Assembly: GCA_009599575.1 (NCBI GenBank)
Contig: VWND01000075.1
Location: forward strand, 1,612,001-1,676,000
Direction of reading: 5' to 3'
DNA length: 64,000 nucleotides
Source: Blumeriella jaapii
Lineage: Eukaryota > Ascomycota > Leotiomycetes > Helotiales > Drepanopezizaceae
A model generated the notes under the pieces. It was given only the letters and a program-made list of their open reading frames with translations, did not search any database and had not been told where the DNA came from. Position numbers and translations under genes: made by a program. Position 1 is the stretch's first letter. Each line of letters begins with the position of its first letter. Shown in pieces: positions 57,683-64,000 of this stretch.

Positions 57683-58127
57683 GAATGCTAATTGAAAAGC
57701 TAAATAAAAATAATTTTTTTTATCTAATTTCGCTTAAAACCTTTTTATTAACGAAAACGTTAAAAACTTTCGTATAAATACGATAATAAGCTTTAAGTTT
57801 TTTGGCCTAGCGAATTATTATAACAAATTGTTTAAAAAAAGCGATAGTATCGCGAATTTGCTCGCGATCGTAGTTTCGGAATTCCGATTTTGAAGCTTTA
57901 ACTAGCTTACGCCAGTCTCGAGCTTTAATAGCCTTTCATTTATTTATCGATTTAATAATATCTTTGGTAGTTAAGTTATAATAGCGAAAAAGTTTATCGA
58001 ATATTTTAATTTTAAAAACTCCGAAATTTTTATAAGTTTTTTTATATTTCTCGATAAAATCGGTAACGTTGGCGCTATTAAATAAAAATGCATCAGAAAA
58101 GCCAGGAAAAAGCATACGGCCTCGCAT
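57683..58127 (-). pseudogene. G1 gag, N-terminal part
   Basis: Minus strand from ATG at 58127 (MRGRMLFPGFSDAFLFNSAN). The open segment 57936-58127 continues as VTDFIEKYKKTYKNFGVFKIKIFDKLFRYY. It aligns with G2 62924-63375. It is cut at 57683 by A2 and continues at 44874. No function is stated beyond capsid protein by position. Confidence 0.8.
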
Positions 58128-58689
58128 AAAAAAGCGAAAAGCGTCGTTGTTTATACTATAGTATTAGCGAAAGTGTTAATAAGATTTAAATTAAATAAAT
58201 AAGTGTTTTCTAAAATTGCAAATTAAAAGTTTTTAATATAAAAAAAATTGTTTTTAATAAAATAGCTATTAAAAAGGTTTTTGTGTTTTCTGAAAAGATT
58301 AAATAAAATAAAATTGCGTTCAGATATTTAAATAATATATTAAAAAACTTATTTTTTGGTAAATTAATTAAATTAATATAATATTGTTATATAATTTACG
58401 GTTTCGATATTCCGTGGCTCAAGCTAATGCACGTACAGCTATTTTTTTATTATTTTTAATAAAAAGCCGCAAATTATAATTGCTATAATTATAAAGCGTA
58501 AAATCAAAAAGTTGAGTTTTCGCCAAGCGTTTGACCAAAAAAAATTTAATTTAAAAAAGCCGAGCGCAGCGGTCGAAGCGTACGAATTAATATTCGATTT
58601 GTTATTTTTTAATAAAAAAGCGATTTTCGAACTTTGAATTTCGCACGGTTTAAAATTGCCTGACCGTAATTTCAAACGTTTTTAAAATG
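58128..58689 (-). other. G1 5' leader
   Basis: About 560 bp between 5' LTR and gag, conserved in G2 (62368-62923). The minus-strand ORF 58439-58675 lies here; in G2 the matching region is broken, and the reading shows no motif, so it is probably untranslated leader or packaging sequence. Confidence 0.6.
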
Positions 58690-58719
58690 TATTATATTTT
58701 TATAATCTAATAATTATGC
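58690..58719 (-). repeat. G1 5' LTR remnant
   Basis: Thirty bases matching the last 30 or so bases of the G2 LTR (GCATAATTATTA...). E2 is inserted here, so the rest of the G1 LTR should lie beyond E2, outside the window. Confidence 0.7.
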
Positions 58720-59132
58720 TGTCAGGAACCAATATTACGTGTATGAGTCAGGTGATCCGCCAAGACCCTTTGCCTTCTACCAACCCTCGAATAATACTTT
58801 CTGCGGATAGGCCGTGGGGGCCGGATAGTATTATAAGGGTTGAAAATGATATTTAAATAAAACATTTTATGGGAATAATTGTTAAGAAACCAGTTATTAA
58901 AGTTATATTAAAAAGAATGAAAAAAGGTCGGGATAAGGGCTGGAAAAGCATATTAAATAAGATTCGCCTGGTTTTCTGGGAAATACTTTTTTCGAAGGTT
59001 TTATTTTTTTTTTTGTATTTATACACGCTTTTTATTAAAGATGTAAAAAGTAAAGATTAGTCTGATTATTAACCTAATTTTATCTGAGCTTTATTATTTG
59101 AATTAGTATTTTTCTGCTTTTTAATTTTTATA
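58720..59132 (+). repeat. 5' LTR of E2
   Basis: 413 bp, TGTCAGGAACC...TTTTTATA, matching E1 36585-36996 over its length with mostly C-to-T and G-to-A changes. The E1 CACGTG site reads TACGTG here. The plus ORF 58869-59060 is LTR sequence. Confidence 0.95.
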
Positions 59133-59299
59133 TTTTAATTTTTTTATTTACCGGAACGGCAGTTCGATATTATTAAAACAATCTTTTATTATATTATTAT
59201 ATTTATATCGTTATTATCGATATTATAGCTTTTCGCATTCGCAGCGAACAGACACTTTCAGTTATTTAAAAAAACCCAGCATTTTCGGCTGCTTAGAAA

Positions 59300-60840
59300 A
59301 ACCTCGTATTATCGTTTTTTTTAACGTTACCAATTTTATCAAAAGTCGAAAATATTTTATTATCAGAGCGCGACGATTTTCTAATTTTTTTTATTTAAAA
59401 AATTATTGAAAAAGGCTACGTTTAAAGCGATTCGGAAGGATTTTTCACCGAAACCCTGATTTATTTGACTAATAAACGAATCCGCGCCGAACAAAAAAAA
59501 AACGATAAATGTAAAAAAATAAAAAAGATACGAGCTAAAATAAAGCAGAAAAAAATTAAAAAAAAGGTTTACGAAATAATTAAAAGATTCGAAAAAACCA
59601 AAAGACGCCGAAACGAATTTCGAAAAGAAATTAAATAATTCCAACGAGAACTTAACGCTTTCGAAAATATCGAAAAAAAGATTTTTATATTTTTTAATAC
59701 CGTCCCAATTAAAAAAAAACAGAAAATAATTTAAGCCGGCGATTATTATAAGATATTTTCGGAGTATTACGATAATAATATTTATTGGAAACGATTTAGC
59801 ATTTTTTTTAAATATATTATATCTTTTGTAAAAGATATAGCGAATTCGAAACGAAAAGTATTAAAAATAAAAAATTTTCTAATATATCGAAGAAAAAATA
59901 TTAAAAAAGCTTAATCTTTTATTCGGCGTGCAAAGCGAAGCTTTCGCCAAAATAAAAAAGTAATATTTTGTATCGATTAAAAGAAAATTAACGCTTATGT
60001 TTTAGCTTTCGACGATAAAATAAAAAAAAAATAAATCGGATACGAACGACGTTTTACGAATATTCGAATTATATAAAACGATTTTAAAAAATAAATATTG
60101 GATTTTCTGATAAATGCGGAAAATCGAGAAATCGCGGCTTCGAATTTATACGATAAAGCGAAGCAAAAAGAATAAAAATTAATTAACGATTTCGTTGCTT
60201 TTTTAAATAACTTCGAATAGCAATTGCAAATAATAAACGATGCGACTAAAAAAAAGATGTTTTTCGCAAAACTCCGATTTATTTTTCGAAAAAAAATTAT
60301 TAAACGAAGCAATACTGCAGTTATAAGCTCGTACGAAAAATTAATATTAATCGCTCGTCGTATCGAAAATACTAATAAAATTATCAGCGACGAAACGAAA
60401 AATAATAAACGACGAAACGAACGGAAAAAAAAAAAGAAAAAAAAAAAACTTATATTTACGATTAAAATTTAAAGGTTAGAACAGATATATATCGTTTTCG
60501 ATTCGAAAATACGTTATAAAAAAAAAACGAAAGCGAAAAAACGATAATTTTAATAAAATCCTTTGGAATTTTAGAATTTTTAACGATTTTTTTTATTTTT
60601 CGAAATGCAGTCGTTGTTAAAAGAAAAGGCACCGCATAGCCAATTATTTAAAAGTCGAATATTATAAATATAACAAAAAAAAATATATAACTCCAAACTG
60701 CTTCGAAATTAATAAATCTAAAGATTCGGAAAAAGCTTTCGCTCGATTTTAATTTCGTCGCTGCCAATAAAATCGAGCGAAAAAAAAAGGTAAAAAATAA
60801 TAATTTCAGTCGAAATTAAAAAAGCCAAAAGCGAAATTCG
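59300..60840 (+). pseudogene. E2 gag
   Basis: Highly charged, Lys/Glu-rich reading with coiled-coil-like heptads (KRFEKTKRRRNEFRKEIK at about 59580-59640), then FLINAENREIAASNLYDKAKQKE and a block of open sequence 60224-60472 that ends in a Lys/Arg run. Near 60640-60700 a degraded zinc-knuckle region is suggested by QKKIYNSKLLRNQ, which in another frame resembles KGHITPNC-type sequence. The minus ORFs 59381-59644 and 59995-60312 are shadows. Confidence 0.6.
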
Positions 60841-61140
60841 TACGAAACAAACTTTTATCGATTGCGGCGCGAAAAAAAACTGCGTAATTCAAAAGTTATT
60901 AATTAAATATAAATGGAAATCAATTTAAAAACGTATTAATTTATTTACGATTAAAAAAAAAAAAGTAATTATTTACGGTACGCATACGCAATTTATTCGC
61001 GTTATTAATAGTTATGGAATAATCAAAAAAATACAAAGCGATTTCGTGGCTTGCGATATAAATATCTTAAAAGTTTTATTTATTTTAGGGTTTTTTTGGT
61101 TGCGAAATATCGACTTCGTTATAAGCTTTCGAGCTAAATC
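60840..61140 (+). pseudogene. E2 retropepsin
   Basis: The reading TFIDCGAKKNCVIQKLLIKYKW has the aspartic-protease D-(S/C)-G-A motif with Asp and Gly retained. It is followed by FVACDINILKVLFILGFFWLRNIDFVISF, the ILGxPWLxxxxPxIxW C-terminal motif of gypsy proteases. One stop lies between them. Confidence 0.75.
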
Positions 61141-61885
61141 GTAGCGATATTTAATCGAACGCTTATAATTTAATTTCGTTATAATTAAACGTTTTAAAAA
61201 AGAATTTAAAAAAAAGCAAGCGTTTTATATCGTTTTAAAAAAAGCTATTAAAAAACAGTATTAATTACTTTTCAAATACGACGATTACGCCGACGTGTTC
61301 GACGATACCGCCGCGGTTATTCTAGTTTTTCATTATTTTATAAAGCATCGAATAAATTTCGCGAAAGGAAAGAATCTTTTTTAAAAACCAGTTTATTTTT
61401 TATCGGAATCTGAATTTACCGAATTACGCGAATATTTCGATTCGAGCTTAAAAAAAAGCTGAATAAAAAGATTTATTAGCTTTGCCGGCGCACCGGTAAT
61501 ATTTATACCGAAAAAAAACGGAAGTTTACGATTATGCGTCGATTATAAAAGTTTAAACGCAGTTACGATTAAAAATCGAACTTTTCTATTTTTTATAAGC
61601 GAAATTTTAAATCGTTTAAAAAAAACTAAAATATTTATTAAGCTAAATTTTATTTGGGCGTACCACCGTTTTCGAATAAAAAAAAAAATAAATAAAAAAC
61701 TGCGTTTCGCATTCGTTACGAATATTTCGAATACTGCGTATTACTTTTCGGCCTTTCGAACGCATTAGCAATTTTTTAAGCGTATATTAATTAAGCTTTA
61801 GTCGGTTTAATAAATATTACGTATATAATTTACTTCGACGATATTTTAATATTTTTCGAAAACTCCGACGATTATACAAACGCGG
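61140..61885 (+). pseudogene. E2 reverse transcriptase, truncated
   Basis: YDDYADVFDDTAAV, SESEFTELREYFDSSLKKS.IKRFISFAGAPVIFIPKKNGSLRLCVDYKSLNAVTIKN (about 61270-61580) and KIFIKLNFIWAYHRFRI are textbook Ty3/gypsy RT. The catalytic box YFDD (61831-61842) is intact. The reading stops at ENSDDYTNAV, where G2 begins. Confidence 0.88.
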
Positions 61886-62367
61886 TGTAAAACGGTGATA
61901 CCTTGTATTAATAGGAGCTGGTAGTTTTAGCTATGGTCGAGGCATAGACCCTTCCGAGACCCCCTGCCATTGACTACTTTTAACAAGTATAAGAGCAAAG
62001 CATTTTTTTAAATATTACTACAAGTACGCAGTCCAATTTATATTTTTTTTTTTTTTTTTTTTTCCTTTTTTTAGTCTTTTCTAAAAATTCCTTAGATTAT
62101 TTTACTTACCGATATATGGCCGTATTAATCTGGTTTTCTTATCTATTTTTATATTTAATAACCTACGCAAGAATTTAAACTTCGGTGTTTCGTTTTTATA
62201 TACTCGCCGATACATTTCTTAAATTCTTAATTAAAATCGATTTCGATATTTCGCTATTACGGCTTAAAAAACCTTTTATATAGTGTTGTTCGCAGCTGTA
62301 TTATATAAAAGACCTTTAATAGCTTTTTTTATTTTACGCATAATTATTAAATTATAAAAATGCAACA
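61886..62367 (+). repeat. 5' LTR of G2 (inferred limits)
   Basis: 482 bp, TGTAAAACGGTGATACC...AAATGCAACA. Only its last 30 or so bases have a partner in the window (58690-58719, reverse complement). The first 100 bp are GC-rich. A 22-base T run lies near 62049-62064 and beyond. Confidence 0.65.
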
Positions 62368-62923
62368 TATTTTAGAAACGTTTGAAATTACGGTCAGGTA
62401 ATTTTAAACCGTGCGAAGTTTAAAATTCGAAAATCGCTCTTTTGTTTAAAAATAACAAATCGAATATTGGTTCGTACGCTTCGATCGCTGCGCTCGGCTT
62501 TTTTAAACTAAATCTTTTTTAATTAAACGCCTGGCGAGAACTCAACCTTCTGATTTACGCTTTATGATTATAGCAATTACAATTTGCGGCTTTTTATTAG
62601 AAATAATAAAAAAATGGCTGTATATGCATTGGTCTGAGCTACGAAATATCGAAACCGTGAATCATATAGCAATATTATATTAATCCAGTTAACTTATTAA
62701 AAAACAAATTTTTTAATATATTACTTAAATATCTGAACGCAATTTTATTTTATTTAATTCTTTTAAAAAACACAAAAACTTTTTTAATAGCTTTTCTATT
62801 GAAAACGATTTTTTTTATACTAAAAATTTTTAATTTGCAATTTTAAAAAACACTTATTTATTTAATTCAAATCTTACCAACACTTTTACTAACGCTATAA
62901 ACAACGACGCTTTTCGTTTTTTT
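62368..62923 (+). other. G2 5' leader
   Basis: Matches the G1 leader 58128-58689. Short blocks such as CGATCGCTGCGCTCGGC are well conserved between them. No ORF with a recognisable motif. Confidence 0.6.
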
Positions 62924-64000
62924 ATACGAAGCCGCATGCTTTTCTTTGGATCCTCTGATGCATTTTTATTTAGTAGCGCTAACGTTACCGATTTTATCGA
63001 AAAATATAAAAAAACCTGTAAGGATTTCGGAGTTTTTAAGATTGAAATGTTCGATAAACTTTTTCGCTATTATAACCTAATTATTAAAAATATTATTAAA
63101 TCGATAAATAAATAAAAGGCTATTAAGGCTCGAAACTGGCGTAAGCTAATTAAAGCTTTGAAATCGGAATTCCGAAACTACGATCGCTAGCAAATCCGCG
63201 ATACTATCGCTTTTCTTAAACAGTTTGTTATAACAATTCGCTAAATTAAAAAACTTAAAATTTATTATTATATTTATACAAAAGTCTTTGACGTTTTCGT
63301 TAATAAAAAGATTTTAAGCGAAATTAAGCAAAAAAAATTGTTTTTATTTGGTCTTTTAATTAGTATTCGCAATAAAATTATTAAACATTTTAAAATTAAT
63401 AAACAAAACTTTGAAATCTTCGATTAATATTTCAAATTTATAAAATTCGTTTTTAAACAAAACCAAAGCGAACGTATTATTAAAGCTATAGACCAAAAGA
63501 AATCTCCTTTTTTTATTTATAAAAAAAACGTGGAAGCTTTAATATAGAAATATGCCCAGTTATTAAAAGTTACCGAAATCGCTAAAAAATAATTAGTTAT
63601 TATATTATTTAACCGTTTTGCAAAACTTATTAATTTGGAAAAGCTTAACAAAAATATCGAAATTTTCGTATTAAAATTTACCGATATTAAAATTCAAAAA
63701 CTTTAAAGCAAAGTCGAAGGTTTTATGCAATAGCAGAAAAAACTTTTTTACGTTAATTCGAATAATAAAAACGATCAAAATAGCTTTTATAACAATTATT
63801 CTTTTTAAAATGCGCGAAGCGATCAGCTTCGTTAAGCTATCGTAAAAATAATGGCTGCTTAGTGGCAACTTTTCCGTGCTAGCGATTAGAATTAGCGAAA
63901 TACTAATTATAATAACGATTATTAAAAAAAAAAAAAAAATCAACGCGGAAATCAAAATCGCGGCTATTAAAATAGTAAAAATAATTATTAAAAAAGATTC
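62924..64000 (+). pseudogene. G2 gag, cut by window end
   Basis: The start corresponds to the G1 ATG but reads ATA here; the next Met is at 62936. The reading SSDAFLFSSANVTDFIEKYKKTCKDFGVFKIEMFDKLF continues with TAA/TAG stops through AFLKQFVITIR, KIYYYIYTKVFDVFVNKKIL, FGLLISIRNKIIKHFKINKQNFEIFD (spanning the site where A2 interrupts G1), KKNVEALI.KYAQLLKVTEI and an Asn/Arg-rich C-terminus. The minus ORF 63671-63955 is a shadow. Confidence 0.8.

Larger units (their letters stand above)
16972..58719 (-). mobile_element. G1: outermost Ty3/gypsy element, minus strand, in pieces
   Basis: G1 reads on the minus strand from a 5' LTR remnant at 58690-58719 down to at least 16972. Pieces: leader and gag start (58689-57683), gag (44874-43927), gag end and linker (37595-37002), protease, partial RT and integrase start (36584-34793), integrase rest and 3' region (18308-16972). 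Joints at A2, H-outer and E1 show perfect 5-bp duplications. The A2 joint is confirmed by the uninterrupted relative G2, which reads through it at about 63375. The 3' LTR is not in the window and may lie beyond A1. All other elements in the window are inside it, directly or indirectly; G2 is inside E2. Confidence 0.85.
58720..61885 (+). mobile_element. Ty3/gypsy element E2, 5' portion, interrupted by G2
   Basis: 5' LTR 58720-59132 (413 bp), then gag, protease and the first half of RT. The left flank is TATGC (58715-58719); the right flank is outside the window. RT is cut at 61885, where the G2 LTR starts with TG. The LTR is RIP-altered relative to solo LTR E1. Confidence 0.88.
61886..64000 (+). 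mobile_element. Ty3/gypsy element G2, 5' portion, nested in E2
   Basis: Plus-strand relative of G1. LTR 61886-62367, leader, then gag to the window end. The LTR start is set by TG at the break in E2 RT (preceding bases CGCGG are the expected target duplication). The LTR end is set by the TG...CA rule and by where G1 and G2 leaders match. The 3' part lies outside the window. Confidence 0.82.

Noticed and set aside
1..64000. A prokaryotic defence system, biosynthetic cluster or host gene
   Set aside because: No operon-like run of intact genes, no introns joined to recognisable host proteins, and every motif found belongs to gag, protease, RT, RNase H, integrase or chromodomain of LTR elements.
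1..64000. tRNA or rRNA genes
   Set aside because: No cloverleaf-compatible A/B box pair or rRNA-like block was noticed by eye; a covariance-model search would be needed to exclude a degraded one.

Overview
This window reads as a heterochromatic, AT-rich block of a filamentous ascomycete (Pezizomycotina) genome made entirely of transposable elements. No host gene is visible. The sequence is full of decayed Ty3/gypsy and Ty1/copia open reading frames whose stops are mostly TAA/TAG, and related copies differ mainly by C-to-T or G-to-A changes. That is the signature of repeat-induced point mutation (RIP). The assignment to a fungus is inferred from RIP plus family resemblance; the species is not determinable from this window.

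Layout: almost everything can be explained as one nest. The outermost element is a minus-strand Ty3/gypsy copy, here called G1. It survives as pieces at 16972-18308, 34793-36584, 37002-37595, 43927-44874 and 57683-58719. Into it were inserted, left to right: gypsy A1 (window start to 16971), copia H-outer (18309-34787), solo LTR E1 (36585-36996), minus-strand gypsy D1 (37596-43921), gypsy A2 (44875-57677) and gypsy E2 (58720 onward). Second- and third-level insertions sit inside these. A1 contains chromodomain gypsy B (1280-14950). B contains copia Co-I (2543-8627) and, inside B's own 3' LTR, the small LTR element C (13369-14934). H-outer contains a complete copy of itself (H-inner, 23275-31519). 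A2 contains D2 (47334-53713). E2 is cut at 61885 by G2 (61886 to window end), a plus-strand relative of G1.

Perfect 5-bp target-site duplications were read for B (ACGAG), Co-I (CTTTC), C (TTCGC), H-outer (ACTTC), H-inner (AAATC), E1 (CTTTT), A2 (ATTGC) and D2 (TTATG). D1 has a 4/5 match. Several joints are confirmed independently because an uninterrupted sister copy of the target lies elsewhere in the window (A2 for the B insertion, G2 for the A2 insertion, the two H copies for each other).

Functionally the window encodes only dead gag-pol machinery: gag with CCHC knuckles, retropepsin, reverse transcriptase, RNase H, integrase and, in A, B and probably D, chromodomains. The points of most interest are a RIP-decayed antisense reading frame between RNase H and the 3' LTR of copia H, a compact GC-rich element C with an intact small ORF and 81-bp tandem repeats, an inverted truncated LTR inside Co-I that sits in a RIP-free island, CACGTG palindromes in the LTRs of five unrelated families, and a mutation spectrum that seems to spare CpG and GpC. 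Element and LTR boundaries were read to the base; internal domain limits are approximate.
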